Of a DNA stretch of 64,000 nt, positions 1 to 8,791 are shown one piece after another. Position numbers and translations under genes: made by a program. Origin of the DNA: Amycolatopsis pittospori (GTDB taxonomy: Bacteria > Actinomycetota > Actinomycetes > Mycobacteriales > Pseudonocardiaceae); contig NZ_JACBXD010000005.1 in NCBI RefSeq assembly GCF_013870525.1, positions 110,211 through 174,210 on the forward strand, in the 5' to 3' direction. The notes under the pieces are model-generated. The model searched no databases and was not told the origin of the DNA. It was given only the letters and a program-made list of their open reading frames with translations. Position 1 is the stretch's first letter. Each line of letters starts with the position of its first letter.

Positions 1-404
1 TCGCGAACCTCCGCGCGCTGCAGCCGACGCTGAAGAAGCTGACCGAGGCGGGCCAGGACCTGCCGACGGCGCTGCGGATCCTGCTCACGTACCCCTTCCC
101 GGACTACGCGGGCAACGTGATCAAGGGTGACTACGCCAACGTGGAAGCCAAGATCGACCTGAACCTGGACACGCTCCTGGAGAACATGAACAACTCCTCG
201 CAGCCGATCATCCAGCTGCCCGGCGCGAACGGGACCGGCGCGCCGGGCGCGATCCCGTTCTCCGGCGGCGCCGCGCCGCCGGTGCTGCCGCTGCCCACCG
301 GTGATCTCCCGCAGGCACCCCAGGCCCCGCAGGGGCAGAGCGGCGACGTCCTCGGTGGCGTGCTCGGCGGGATCCTCGGGCCGATCCTGGGAGGTGGCCG
401 GTGA
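1..404 (+). CDS. MceE-like MCE-family protein, 3' part only
   Basis: The gene begins left of the window; the open frame runs from base 3 to the TGA at 402-404, giving about the last 133 residues. The visible part starts in the helical tail typical of MCE proteins (LRALQPTLKKLTEAGQDLP), continues with the family pattern LLTYPFPDYAGNVIKGDYAN, and ends in a Gly/Pro-rich low-complexity tail. MCE proteins are cell-envelope substrate-binding parts of lipid importers that work with YrbE permeases and an Mce ATPase. It overlaps the next gene by 4 bases, so translation is probably coupled. The assignment to position E rests on its place directly before mceF; the substrate cannot be read from this fragment. 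Confidence 0.8.
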   Translation, partial: ANLRALQPTLKKLTEAGQDLPTALRILLTYPFPDYAGNVIKGDYANVEAKIDLNLDTLLENMNNSSQPIIQLPGANGTGAPGAIPFSGGAAPPVLPLPTGDLPQAPQAPQGQSGDVLGGVLGGILGPILGGGR

Positions 405-1636
405 TCACGCGCAAGACCAAGATCCAGATGGCGGTGTTCCTCGTCATCGCGGTGGTGTCGGTCGTCTACGCGGGCGGCAAATACGCCGGGCTGGACCGCC
501 TTTTCGGCACCCGTGGCTACCTCGTCACCGCCCAACTCGTGGACTCGGGCGGGATCTTCGTCAACGCCGAGGTGTCCTATCGCGGGGTCGCGGTCGGCAA
601 GGTCAAGTCGATGACGCTCACCGACCAGGGCGTCGACCTCGGCCTGGACATCGATTCGGGCGCGCCGAAGATCCCGGCGGACACCAAGGCCGCGGTCGCG
701 AACCGGTCGGCGGTGGGGGAGCAGTACGTCGATCTGCTGCCCATGCACGAAAACGGGCCGTACCTGGCGGAGGGGTCGGTCATCGAACGCGACAAGACCT
801 CGATCCCGCTCGCGCCGGACACCGTCCTGTCCAATCTGGACTCCCTGGTGTCGAGTGTGCGGCCGGAGTCGCTGAAGACCGTCGTCGACGAGACCTACGA
901 GGCCTTCGCGAACGCCGGCCCGGATCTGCGGCAACTGCTCGACAGCACCGGTTCCCTCACCGCGACGGCGACGCAGTACCTGCCCGACACCCAAGGACTG
1001 CTGGCCAGTTCGCGGACGGTGCTGGACACGCAGCAGCGGCAGGCGGACAACATCACCAGGTTCTCCAGCGGGCTCAAGACGATCGCCGCGCAGCTGAAGA
1101 CGTCCGATCCGGATCTGCGGCGCGTGATCGACGAGGCGCCGAAGCTGAGCCGCCAGATCAGCGACGTGCTCGCGGTGTCGGGGACCGACCTCGGTGTGCT
1201 GTTCGCGAACACGCTCACCACCGCCCAGATCACTTCGGCCCGGACGGACGCGATCGAGGAACTGCTCGTCGCGTACCCGATCATCTCGGCGTTCTCGCGG
1301 TCGACGTCGCCGGACGGCACGGGCCACCTCGGCGTCGTGTTCAACTTCTTCGACCCGGTCTCGTGCACCAAGGGCTACGAGGGCACGAAACAGCGTCCCG
1401 CGAACGACCTCACCGAAGCGCCGGTGAACATGCAGGCGTACTGCGCCGAGCCGCCAGGAAGCCCCACAGGCGTGCGAGGCTCCCAGAACGCCCCGTACGC
1501 CGGGAAGCCGCCGACGGTCCCGGAGCGGCCGAAGCAGACCCCGCAGGCGGCGGAATCCGCGCAGCTGCCCGGGGTACTGAGCCTGCTCACCGGATCCGGG
1601 CCTGGTGGACTGGGCGCGTTGCTGGGCGGCAAGTAG
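401..1636 (+). CDS. MceF-like MCE-family protein
   Basis: 411 residues starting at a GTG that overlaps the previous stop. A signal-anchor helix lies at about residues 8-26, followed by the MCE domain at about 36-115 (VTAQLVDSGGIFVNAEVSYR, then GVAVGKVKSM). A helical region follows to about residue 300 and the C-terminus is Pro/Gly-rich. MCE domains form the hydrophobic tunnel of an actinobacterial lipid or sterol import machine across the envelope. It is the last MCE gene and is followed without a gap by two Mce-associated genes, which is the standard operon order and the reason for calling it F. Which mce family (mce4 sterol or another) cannot be decided without the upstream genes. Confidence 0.88.
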   Translation: MITRKTKIQMAVFLVIAVVSVVYAGGKYAGLDRLFGTRGYLVTAQLVDSGGIFVNAEVSYRGVAVGKVKSMTLTDQGVDLGLDIDSGAPKIPADTKAAVANRSAVGEQYVDLLPMHENGPYLAEGSVIERDKTSIPLAPDTVLSNLDSLVSSVRPESLKTVVDETYEAFANAGPDLRQLLDSTGSLTATATQYLPDTQGLLASSRTVLDTQQRQADNITRFSSGLKTIAAQLKTSDPDLRRVIDEAPKLSRQISDVLAVSGTDLGVLFANTLTTAQITSARTDAIEELLVAYPIISAFSRSTSPDGTGHLGVVFNFFDPVSCTKGYEGTKQRPANDLTEAPVNMQAYCAEPPGSPTGVRGSQNAPYAGKPPTVPERPKQTPQAAESAQLPGVLSLLTGSGPGGLGALLGGK

Positions 1637-2124
1637 TGCTCACCCGTGCTCTCGCTGTTTTCGCCGCCGTGGCGGTCCTCGCGGCCGCCTGGTCCGGCTG
1701 GTCGTGGTGGAGTGCCGCGGGGGACGACGGCCTGGCCCGCGGCCGTGAGCGGGAAGCCGTCCTCGCGGCCGCGTCCGGGCAGCTCGAAATGCTCAACACG
1801 ATCGACTACCGCAGCGGCGCCCAGGACGTCGACCGCTGGCTCGGCGTCACCACCGGAAGGCTCGGCAAGGACCTCGCCGGCGACCGGAAGGTCCAGATCG
1901 ACCGGGCGAACACGAGCAAGACGGTCGCGACGGCGAAGCTGAAGCAGGCCGCCGTCACCGAACTCGACGCCGTCGCCGGGACAGCACGGCTGATGGCGGT
2001 GCTGGACGTGAAGGTCAGCACCGGCGGCGGGTCGGCTACGCCCAAGGTGAGCAGGCTGACCGTGGACTACCAGCGCGTCGAGGACGGCTGGAAGGTCAGC
2101 GCGGTGCAGGCGGCGGGCTCGTGA
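1636..2124 (+). CDS. Mce-associated membrane protein
   Basis: 162 residues; the GTG start shares its G with the TAG of mceF. One N-terminal membrane helix (about residues 4-24, rich in Ala, Val and Trp) is followed by an extracytoplasmic domain of the SnoaL/NTF2-like fold used by Mas proteins, ending in VDYQRVEDGWKVSAVQ. The closing 'DGWKVS' pattern is typical of the family. Such proteins accompany mce operons and are thought to stabilise or assist the importer; no enzymatic role is known. Start overlaps on both sides support one polycistronic mRNA. Confidence 0.85.
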   Translation: MLTRALAVFAAVAVLAAAWSGWSWWSAAGDDGLARGREREAVLAAASGQLEMLNTIDYRSGAQDVDRWLGVTTGRLGKDLAGDRKVQIDRANTSKTVATAKLKQAAVTELDAVAGTARLMAVLDVKVSTGGGSATPKVSRLTVDYQRVEDGWKVSAVQAAGS

Positions 2125-2615
2125 ACGCGCGGACACCGCGGATCCTGACCGCGATCATCGTCCTGGCCGTCGGCTGCGCGGTGTGGTTCGGGCTGGAGGC
2201 GGCGTCGCTGGGTTCGGACGGCAACGCGGCCATGGTGGACCAGTCCGCCACCGCCGAGGTCGCCGACCAGGTCGGCGCCGGGGTGAAGGCGGTCTTCTCC
2301 TACGACTACAGCAACCTCGCGCGGACCGAACGGGCCGCGGCCGACGTCCTCGTCGGCGAGGCCACCGGGCAGTACCGGGATCAGTTCGCTTCGGCGCGGA
2401 AGCGGGCCGAGGAGCAGAAACTGGTCCGCACGACGACCGTCCGCTCGCTCGGCGTCCGGTCGTTGCGCGGGGAACAGGCCGAGGTGCTGTTGTTCCTCGA
2501 CCAGCAGACGCTCACCGCGGGCGGCGGCGCGCCGCAGTCGTCGGTCTCCCAGCTTTCGGTCACCGCGCAGCGAATCGACGGCCGCTGGAAGATCTCGCGA
2601 CTCACCGCCTTGTGA
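2121..2615 (+). CDS. Mce-associated membrane protein
   Basis: 164 residues from a GTG that overlaps the preceding stop by 4 bases. The N-terminus holds one membrane helix (about residues 9-28), then an extracytoplasmic domain with VFSYDYSNLARTERAA near its start and DGRWKISRLTAL at the end, the same layout as the preceding gene. The two are likely paralogues that arose by tandem duplication (inference from matching architecture). It is the last gene of the mce operon and meets a minus-strand lipoprotein gene tail to tail with no spacer. Confidence 0.85.
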   Translation: MNARTPRILTAIIVLAVGCAVWFGLEAASLGSDGNAAMVDQSATAEVADQVGAGVKAVFSYDYSNLARTERAAADVLVGEATGQYRDQFASARKRAEEQKLVRTTTVRSLGVRSLRGEQAEVLLFLDQQTLTAGGGAPQSSVSQLSVTAQRIDGRWKISRLTAL

Positions 2616-3131
2616 TCACGAGAGCCGTTTCATGTTCGCCGAGCTGATGGCCCCGCCGGAAACGGTGTAGGAGCCGGAGAAAGTGCGCAGCGAACCATCG
2701 GTCTGCCGGGCCGAAAGATCGACGTACACCGTGTTCCCTCTCACGCTCGTCACGGTGAGAGCGACCCAGGAAGTCGTCGCGTATCCCTTGGCGTAGGAGG
2801 CGAGAGTGCCGCCTTTGGCGAGCTTTTGTCCACCGAGGTTCCACGCGGTGGAGAAATCACCCCGGTTGATCGCCTCGTAGTAGGCGATCACCGTCTGGGC
2901 CGCCGAAACCGAGGGCACCGGCGCGGGGGCGGGATAGATCGTCTGCGTGGTCGGAGGTGCGGCGTAAATCGTTTGCGGCGGGACCGCGACCACCGGTGGC
3001 TGTACCACGATCGTGGTCGGAGGAGCGGCCACCGCGACCACGGGCGTCGCCGTACCCTGATTCGGGGTCGCGCACGCCGCCAGTGTGCCCGCGGCCATTA
3101 GCGTCATCGCCGCCCAGTTCTTCGCTCTCAT
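2616..3131 (-). CDS. Putative lipoprotein
   Basis: 171 residues. The ATG at 3131 is preferred over the in-frame TTG at 3137 because a GAGGGG ribosome site lies 7 bases upstream of it. Residues 1-20 form a lipoprotein signal ending in LAAC, so the mature protein starts at the lipid-modified Cys and is anchored to the outer face of the membrane. A Pro/Val/Thr-rich linker (about residues 23-75) follows, then a compact C-terminal domain (AQTVIAYYEAINRGDFSTAW) resembling NTF2-like or DUF4878-type domains. Function unknown. Its stop abuts that of the mce operon. Confidence 0.75.
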   Translation of the reverse strand: MRAKNWAAMTLMAAGTLAACATPNQGTATPVVAVAAPPTTIVVQPPVVAVPPQTIYAAPPTTQTIYPAPAPVPSVSAAQTVIAYYEAINRGDFSTAWNLGGQKLAKGGTLASYAKGYATTSWVALTVTSVRGNTVYVDLSARQTDGSLRTFSGSYTVSGGAISSANMKRLS

Positions 3132-3322
3132 TGCCAAGCCCCTCGTTTCTCACCTTTTCGTTCGTATTACCGAGAATGCGGGAAACGGGGTGTCGGCCAC
3201 TAGAGGATTAGGCCTCGTTACGAATTCTGTAAAACGCACCGCAACCGTTATGGGATCTTGTGCGCGGCGGGCGTTGGGCACCCTCGTCTCACGCCGAATC
3301 CCCGCCGGGTTTAGCGTTAGGC

Positions 3323-4567
3323 ATGACCACTGCACCTGTCGATGTCGAGAGCGCCCGCCGCGACTACGCGGCCCTCGTCGACCGTGGCCTCTCCCTGGAC
3401 ATCACCCGCGGCAAGCCGTCCCCCCGGCAGCTGGACCTCGCCGACGGGCTGCTCGCCCTCCCCGGAGACGTGCGCAAGGCCGAGGACGGCACGGACGTCC
3501 GCAACTACGGCGGCCTGAAGGGCCTGCCCGAGCTCCGCCGCATCTTCGCCGGGCCTCTGCAGGTCCCGGCCGAGCAGCTGCTGGCCGCGGGCAACTCCAG
3601 CCTGGAGCTCATGCACGACTCGATCGTGCAGGCCTTCCTCAGCAAGCTCCCGGGCGCCGAGCGCCGCTGGGCCGACGAGGCGACCGTCAAGTTCCTGTGC
3701 CCGGTGCCGGGCTACGACCGCCACTTCGCGCTGGCCGAGCGCTTCGGCATCGAGCTGATCCAGGTGCCGCTCACCGAGACCGGCCCCGACATGGACGTCG
3801 TCGAGCGTCTCGTCGCCGAGGACGCCTCGGTCAAGGGCATCTGGTGCGTGCCGAAGTACAGCAACCCGACCGGTGTCACCTACAGCGACGACACCGTGCG
3901 CCGCCTGGCCACGATGACCACGGCCGCCCCGGACTTCCGGATCTTCTGGGACAACGCCTACGCCGTGCACCACCTCACCGACGTCGAAGCGCCGCTGGCC
4001 GACCTGTTCGCGCTGGCGGGCGAGGCGGGCAACGCCGACCGCGTGTTCGTCTTCGGCTCGACCTCGAAGGTGACCTACGCCGGTGGCGGCGTCGGCTTCT
4101 TCGGCGCGTCCGAGGCCAACCTGGCCTGGTGGACCGGCCTGATCGGCAAGCGGACCATCGGCCCGGACAAGGTCAACCAGCTCCGCCACGCGCAGTTCCT
4201 CCGCGACGAGGACGGCGTCCGGGACCACATGCGCAAGCACGCCGAGCTCATCGGCCCGAAGTTCGCGGCCGTCGACGAGATCCTCACCAAGGAACTGGGC
4301 GACTCCGGCCTCGCGTCCTGGACGAAGCCGACCGGCGGGTACTTCATCTCGCTGACCGTGCCGTCCGGGACCGCCAAGGAGGTCGTGCGGCTGGCCAAGG
4401 AGGCGGGCATCGCCCTGACGCCCGCCGGCGCGACGCACCCGTACGGCGACGACCCCGAGGACGCCGTCATCCGCATCGCCCCGACGTACCCTGAGCCGGC
4501 CGAGGTCGAAGAAGCGATCCGCGGTCTCGCGGTCTGCGTTCGCCTTGCGGCGGCGACGAAGAAATAA
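3323..4567 (+). CDS. Class I aminotransferase, aspartate aminotransferase type (AspT family)
   Basis: 414 residues. The frame is open upstream, but the ATG at 3323 begins the family N-terminus (DYAALVDRGLSLDITRGKPS). It is a PLP enzyme of fold type I; the Schiff-base lysine is Lys249 in GSTSKVTYAGGG. Other matching elements are the NPTG motif of WCVPKYSNPTGVTYS and the late IRIAPTYP containing the carboxylate-binding Arg. This type occurs in Corynebacterium and other actinobacteria, where a member is the main aspartate aminotransferase. The expected reaction is aspartate plus 2-oxoglutarate to oxaloacetate plus glutamate; exact specificity is inferred. It appears monocistronic. Confidence 0.82.
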   Translation: MTTAPVDVESARRDYAALVDRGLSLDITRGKPSPRQLDLADGLLALPGDVRKAEDGTDVRNYGGLKGLPELRRIFAGPLQVPAEQLLAAGNSSLELMHDSIVQAFLSKLPGAERRWADEATVKFLCPVPGYDRHFALAERFGIELIQVPLTETGPDMDVVERLVAEDASVKGIWCVPKYSNPTGVTYSDDTVRRLATMTTAAPDFRIFWDNAYAVHHLTDVEAPLADLFALAGEAGNADRVFVFGSTSKVTYAGGGVGFFGASEANLAWWTGLIGKRTIGPDKVNQLRHAQFLRDEDGVRDHMRKHAELIGPKFAAVDEILTKELGDSGLASWTKPTGGYFISLTVPSGTAKEVVRLAKEAGIALTPAGATHPYGDDPEDAVIRIAPTYPEPAEVEEAIRGLAVCVRLAAATKK

Positions 4568-4654
4568 GTTCGAGATCTTTTCCAATCCGGGTCACGGGTG
4601 GTTCCGAACGTCCGAGTGGGTGGGTGTGCACCGCAAAGACGAGAGGAACCACTC

Positions 4655-5611
4655 GTGTTCGGAAAGCCGTTCGTTCGTACCCTGATTTCGCGCAGTGCCG
4701 AGAACCGCACGGATCGTCGCCGGTTCTTGAAGGCCGCCGGCGCGGCGGGGCTCGGTGTCGTCGGCGCGACCTACCTCGGGGTCCAGGCCACTTCGTCCGC
4801 CTCGGCCACCGGTGACGCGGCCGCCGAAGCCGCCGAAGCGGGTGCCCCCAGTGACGCGGCCGTGCTCAACTTCGCGCTCAACCTCGAATACCTCGAGGCC
4901 GAGTTCTATTCGTTCGCCGTCCACGGGCATGGGCTGCCGGACGACATCACCGGCGGCGTCGGCACCCAGGGCGGGGTGCTCGGCGGCAAGAAGGTGATGT
5001 TCCACGACAAGGCGCTGCACCAGTTCGCGAAAGAGATCGCGGGCGACGAGATCGCGCACGTCAAGTTCCTGCGCGGGGCCCTGGGCGAGGCCACCGTGTC
5101 GCGGCCCGAGATCGACCTCAAGGACAGCTTCACCGCCGCCGCCCGCGCGGCCGGGCTGATCAGCGAATACCAGCAGTTCGACCCGTTCGGCAGCGAGAAG
5201 AACTTCCTGCTCGCGGCGTTCCTGTTCGAGGACGTCGGCGTGACGGCCTACAAGGGCGCCGCCCCGCTGATCACCAACAAGACGTTCCTCGACGCGGCCG
5301 CCGGGATCCTGGCCGCCGAGGCGTACCACGCCGCCAACATCCGGACGTCGCTGTTCGAACGGGACCTCGGCGACGCCGCGGCGAAGATCTCCAACGCCCG
5401 CGACGCCCTCGACGGTCCCGGTGACGACGACCAGGGCATCGTGCTCGGCAACCAGGCCAACATCGTGCCCACCGACAACAACGGCATCTGCTTCGGCCGC
5501 AGCGCCGACCGGGTGCTGAACGTCGTCTACCTGAACCCGGGCCCGGTGAAGGAGGGCGGGTTCTTCCCCAAGGGTGTGAACGGCGACATCGTCGCCAGCG
5601 GCGGCGCGTGA
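4655..5611 (+). CDS. Tat-exported ferritin-like domain protein
   Basis: 318 residues from GTG 4655, which follows a GAGAGG ribosome site; the open frame extends upstream but lacks such a site. The N-terminus has a twin-arginine signal (DRRRFLKAAGAAGLG) and a cleavable hydrophobic core. The body is a Ferritin_2-type four-helix domain with repeated Glu/His positions (NLEYLEAEFYS, IAGDEIAHVKFL, LAAEAYHAAN) that can bind a di-iron centre. Related exported proteins are found in stress and desiccation contexts; no reaction is established. A perfect inverted repeat follows the stop codon. Confidence 0.8.
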   Translation: MFGKPFVRTLISRSAENRTDRRRFLKAAGAAGLGVVGATYLGVQATSSASATGDAAAEAAEAGAPSDAAVLNFALNLEYLEAEFYSFAVHGHGLPDDITGGVGTQGGVLGGKKVMFHDKALHQFAKEIAGDEIAHVKFLRGALGEATVSRPEIDLKDSFTAAARAAGLISEYQQFDPFGSEKNFLLAAFLFEDVGVTAYKGAAPLITNKTFLDAAAGILAAEAYHAANIRTSLFERDLGDAAAKISNARDALDGPGDDDQGIVLGNQANIVPTDNNGICFGRSADRVLNVVYLNPGPVKEGGFFPKGVNGDIVASGGA

Positions 5612-5616
5612 CCCTG

Positions 5617-5666
5617 CTGTCGTGTCGCCGTTTCCCCGGTACCGTCGGGTGACGGCGACACGACAG
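5617..5666. terminator. Perfect 15-bp inverted repeat between ferritin-like and monooxygenase genes
   Basis: The arms CTGTCGTGTCGCCGT (5617-5631) and ACGGCGACACGACAG (5652-5666) are perfectly complementary around a 20-base loop. The element begins 6 bases after one stop codon and ends 9 bases before the next start codon. No T-run follows. It could terminate upstream transcription or, being so close to GTG 5676, act as an operator or leader hairpin of the monooxygenase gene. Confidence 0.6.
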
Positions 5667-5675
5667 GGGGTTGCG

Positions 5676-6776
5676 GTGAAGGCTGTGATCATCGGCGGCG
5701 GCATCTCGGGCACGGTGACCGCGATGGCGTTGAAACGGGCGGGGATCGAAGCGAGCGTCCACGAGGCCCATCCGACGGGCGGCGAGGACGCGGGCGCCTT
5801 CCTGACGATCATGCACAACGGCATGGACGCCCTGCGCGCGATCGGCGCCGACGGGCCGGTGGTCGAGAACTCCTTCGCCGCCGACGGCCTGGAACTCGTC
5901 ACGCCGGACGGGCGGACCGTCGAGCGGCGTTCGTTCGATCTGGACGGTCTCGCCGGCCCGAGGACCCTGACCCGCGCGTCGCTTTATCTTGCGCTGCAAG
6001 AGGAAGCGATCTCGCGCGGGATCACCTTCGAGCGCGGGAAGCGGCTGGTTTCGGCCACCTCCGGGACCGCGCTGTTCGAAGACGGGACCTCCGCGGAGGG
6101 CGACATCCTGATCGGTGCCGACGGTCTGCACTCGATCGTCCGGAACCTCATCGACCCCTCATGCCCGCCGCCGCGCTCGACGGGCCTGGACGTCGTCTAC
6201 GGCTACACGACCGACACGAGCGTCCCGCAGGCGCCGTCCCTCTATCGGATGGTCCAGAGCCTGCACGCCTTCTTCGGCTACACGAGCACGCCCGACGGCA
6301 CGACCTACTGGTTCGCGCGTCTCCCCACGGCCGAAGGCGTTCGAAGTGGTCTTTCGGCCGAAGAGTGGCGCTCGACGGCTTTCGCGGCTTTCGACGGGGA
6401 ACCGTTGCCTGCCGCGGAGATCATCCACTCGACCGGCGACGAGGTCTTCGGCGGTCACTCCTACGACGTCCCCTCGACGCCGGTGTGGTCCGACTCCACG
6501 ATGGTGCTCGTCGGAGACGCGGCGCACGCGGCCTCGCCCGCCGCCGGGCAGGGAGCGTCGATGGCGCTTGAAGACAGTGTCGTACTGGCACAGTGCCTGC
6601 GGGATCTTCCTGATGCCCCAACCGCTTTCGCGGCCTACGAGCGGCTTCGGCGGGCGCGGGTGGAGAAGCTGGTGGCGAGCAGCGCCGCGGTGTCCTCGGG
6701 AACGACGTCCGACAGGGACCGGAACTGGCTCTATCGGCACCACATCGAATGGGACGCGAAGATCAGCGCGAGTTGA
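5676..6776 (+). CDS. FAD-dependent monooxygenase (UbiH/PHBH-like)
   Basis: 366 residues; GTG 5676 is chosen because a purine-rich AGGGGG ribosome site precedes it and the Rossmann motif starts at once (VIIGGGISGTVTAMALKRAG, residues 4-23). A second FAD signature GADGLHSIVR lies near residue 150 and the LVGDAAHAASPAAGQGASMA motif near 278-297. This is the layout of class A flavoprotein hydroxylases, which use NAD(P)H and O2 to hydroxylate aromatic or other small substrates. Substrate unknown. It ends at a family A palindrome shared with the convergent ligase gene. Confidence 0.85.
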   Translation: MKAVIIGGGISGTVTAMALKRAGIEASVHEAHPTGGEDAGAFLTIMHNGMDALRAIGADGPVVENSFAADGLELVTPDGRTVERRSFDLDGLAGPRTLTRASLYLALQEEAISRGITFERGKRLVSATSGTALFEDGTSAEGDILIGADGLHSIVRNLIDPSCPPPRSTGLDVVYGYTTDTSVPQAPSLYRMVQSLHAFFGYTSTPDGTTYWFARLPTAEGVRSGLSAEEWRSTAFAAFDGEPLPAAEIIHSTGDEVFGGHSYDVPSTPVWSDSTMVLVGDAAHAASPAAGQGASMALEDSVVLAQCLRDLPDAPTAFAAYERLRRARVEKLVASSAAVSSGTTSDRDRNWLYRHHIEWDAKISAS

Positions 6777-6794
6777 TGCCGCCCGCGACCAACG

Positions 6795-6849
6795 GTCCGT
6801 GAAGGCCTCCTTACCTACCCTGAGGGTAGTGAAGGAGGCCTTCACGGAC
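6795..6849. repeat. Family A palindrome, copy 1 (convergent gene ends)
   Basis: The outer 18-bp arms (6795-6812 and 6832-6849) are perfect and contain GTCCGTGAAGGCCTCCTT. Inside them lies a second stem, CTACCC with GGGTAG, after a 2-base mismatch. It sits 18 bases behind one stop codon and 19 bases from the opposing one. Three other copies are at 28659, 44339 and 62827. Probably a bidirectional terminator. Confidence 0.85.
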
Positions 6850-6868
6850 TTTCAAGACCAGCAGCAAG

Positions 6869-8665
6869 CTACTTCTTGTACAGGGCTTCGATGTCGGTCG
6901 CGTAGTTCTTGTTCACGATGTTGCGCTTCAGCTTGAGGCTCGGCGTGATTTCGCCGCCGGCCTCGGTGAAGTCCTTCGAGAGGATCGTGAACTTCTTGAT
7001 CGCCTCGGCCTGCGACACCGCGCTGTTGGCCTGGTCGACGGCCTGCTGGACCTCTGCGCGCAGTTCCGCGTCGGCGGCCAGGTCCGACACGGTGGCGTCG
7101 GCGGGCTTGTTGTGCTGGGACTTCCAGGACGGGAAGTACTCCTCGTCGATGGTGATCAGCGCGCCGATGAACGGCCGCTGGTCGCCGACGACCATCGCCT
7201 GGCTGATCAGCGGGCTGGCCTTGATGGTGTCTTCGAGGCCGGACGGGGCGACGTTCTTGCCGCCCGCGGTCACGATGATCTCCTTCTTGCGCCCGGTGAT
7301 CTTGAGGAAGCCGTCGCTGTCGAGCTCGCCGAGGTCGCCGGTGTGGAACCAGCCGTCCTCCAGCGCTTCGGCGGTCGCCTCGGGGTTGTTGAAGTAGCCC
7401 CCGAAGACGACGTCGCCCTTCAGCAGGATCTCGCCGTCGTCGGCGATCCGGACCGAGGTGCCGGCGACGGGCCGTCCGACGGTGCCGACGCGGAATCCGG
7501 TCTGGGTGCCCACGCAGGCCGCCGCGGACGTCTCGGTGAGGCCGTAGCCCTCGAACACCGGGACGCCGATGCCGCGGAAGAAGTGCGCCAGCCGCACGCC
7601 CAGCGGGGCACCGCCGGACACGGCCGCGACACACCGGCCGCCGAGTGCCGCGCGCAGCTTGCTGAAGACGAGCTTGTCGAACAGCGCGTGCTTGACCTTC
7701 AGGCCCAGCCCGGCGCCGCCGGTGTCCTGGGCCTGGCTGTAGGCGACGGCGGTGGCTTCGGCGGCGTCGAAGATCTTGCCCTTGCCGTCGCCGTGGGCCT
7801 TCTGCTTCGCGCTGTTGTAGACCTTCTCGAACACGCGCGGCACGGCGACGACGAACGTCGGCCGGAAGGTGCCGAGGTCGGCGACGAGGTTCTTGACGTC
7901 GGAGGTGTGCCCGAGGGTCACGCGCGCGCTGAGCGCGGTCACCGCGATGGCGCGGGCGAGGACGTGCGCGAGCGGCAGGAACACCAGCAGCGAGTTGCCC
8001 TGCTCCATCAGCTGCGGGAACGCGGCGATGTCGGCGCGGATCTCGGCCAGGAGGTTCCGGTGGGTCAGCTCGACGCCCTTGGGGCGGCCGGTCGTGCCCG
8101 AGGTGTACACGATCGTGGCGAGATCGCCCGCCTTCACCGAACGGCGGCGCTCGTGCAGGTCGTCGTCGCTCAGTTCGGCGCCCTGGGCGGTGAGGTCGTC
8201 GACGGCGGGCTTGGCGGCCTCGATCTGCCAGGTGTGTTCGAGCCTGTCGAGGCGTCCCTTGACGCTGTCCAGCGTCGCGAGGTGCTCGTCGGTCTCGACG
8301 AACACGGCCTTCGCCTCGGAGTCCGAGAGGATCCAGTGGACCTGCTCGGCCGAGGACGTGTCGTAGATCGGGACGGTGACCGCGCCGGCGGCCCAGATCG
8401 CGAAATCGATCAGGGTCCATTCGTAGCGGGTCTTCGACATGAGCCCGATCCGGTCGCCCGGAGCGATGCCCGCCTGGGCCATTCCCTTGGCCACGGCGAG
8501 AACCTGAGCGGCGAAGTCCTTCGCGGTGACGTCCAACCAGGTACCGTCGACCTGGCGTCGGAAACTCACGACATCGGAGAACCGCTCGGCGTTCGCCCAG
8601 ACGACGTCCGCGAGGTTCTCGTCGTCGGTCACCGGATTGGCGGCGGGGGCGCTGTATTCGCGCAC
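6869..8665 (-). CDS. Long-chain fatty acid-CoA ligase, FadD15-like
   Basis: 598 residues from a GTG at 8665 preceded by GGAGG. An acyl-adenylate-forming enzyme: the P-loop YTSGTTGRPKG is at residues 187-197, and the C-terminal hinge and catalytic region GDLGELDSDGFLKITGRKKE carries the conserved Asp and Lys-rich turn. The reaction is fatty acid + ATP + CoA to acyl-CoA + AMP + PPi at the inner membrane face. Length and motifs match the long form of long-chain ligases (FadD15/AMP-binding type). The divergent SRPBCC gene and the later ArsA, PlsC and exoribonuclease genes match the M. tuberculosis fadD15 neighbourhood as I remember it, supporting the FadD15 assignment. Confidence 0.87.
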   Translation of the reverse strand: MREYSAPAANPVTDDENLADVVWANAERFSDVVSFRRQVDGTWLDVTAKDFAAQVLAVAKGMAQAGIAPGDRIGLMSKTRYEWTLIDFAIWAAGAVTVPIYDTSSAEQVHWILSDSEAKAVFVETDEHLATLDSVKGRLDRLEHTWQIEAAKPAVDDLTAQGAELSDDDLHERRRSVKAGDLATIVYTSGTTGRPKGVELTHRNLLAEIRADIAAFPQLMEQGNSLLVFLPLAHVLARAIAVTALSARVTLGHTSDVKNLVADLGTFRPTFVVAVPRVFEKVYNSAKQKAHGDGKGKIFDAAEATAVAYSQAQDTGGAGLGLKVKHALFDKLVFSKLRAALGGRCVAAVSGGAPLGVRLAHFFRGIGVPVFEGYGLTETSAAACVGTQTGFRVGTVGRPVAGTSVRIADDGEILLKGDVVFGGYFNNPEATAEALEDGWFHTGDLGELDSDGFLKITGRKKEIIVTAGGKNVAPSGLEDTIKASPLISQAMVVGDQRPFIGALITIDEEYFPSWKSQHNKPADATVSDLAADAELRAEVQQAVDQANSAVSQAEAIKKFTILSKDFTEAGGEITPSLKLKRNIVNKNYATDIEALYKK

Positions 8666-8791
8666 GAGGAACCTCCGTGTTCGCGTGCAAGTGGTGTGAC
8701 CGGTGTTACCCGCCAGTCAACTTAGCGTGCCGTGCACCTTAAGACCATGCTGACGAATCGGCCATACCGAGGGCATGACATTCTGCCGCGT

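Noticed and set aside
131..1327. 398-codon minus-strand frame opposite the mce genes.
   Set aside because: Arg/Gly/His-rich composition typical of an antisense shadow of a GC-rich gene; no family pattern; the plus-strand MCE genes explain the region.
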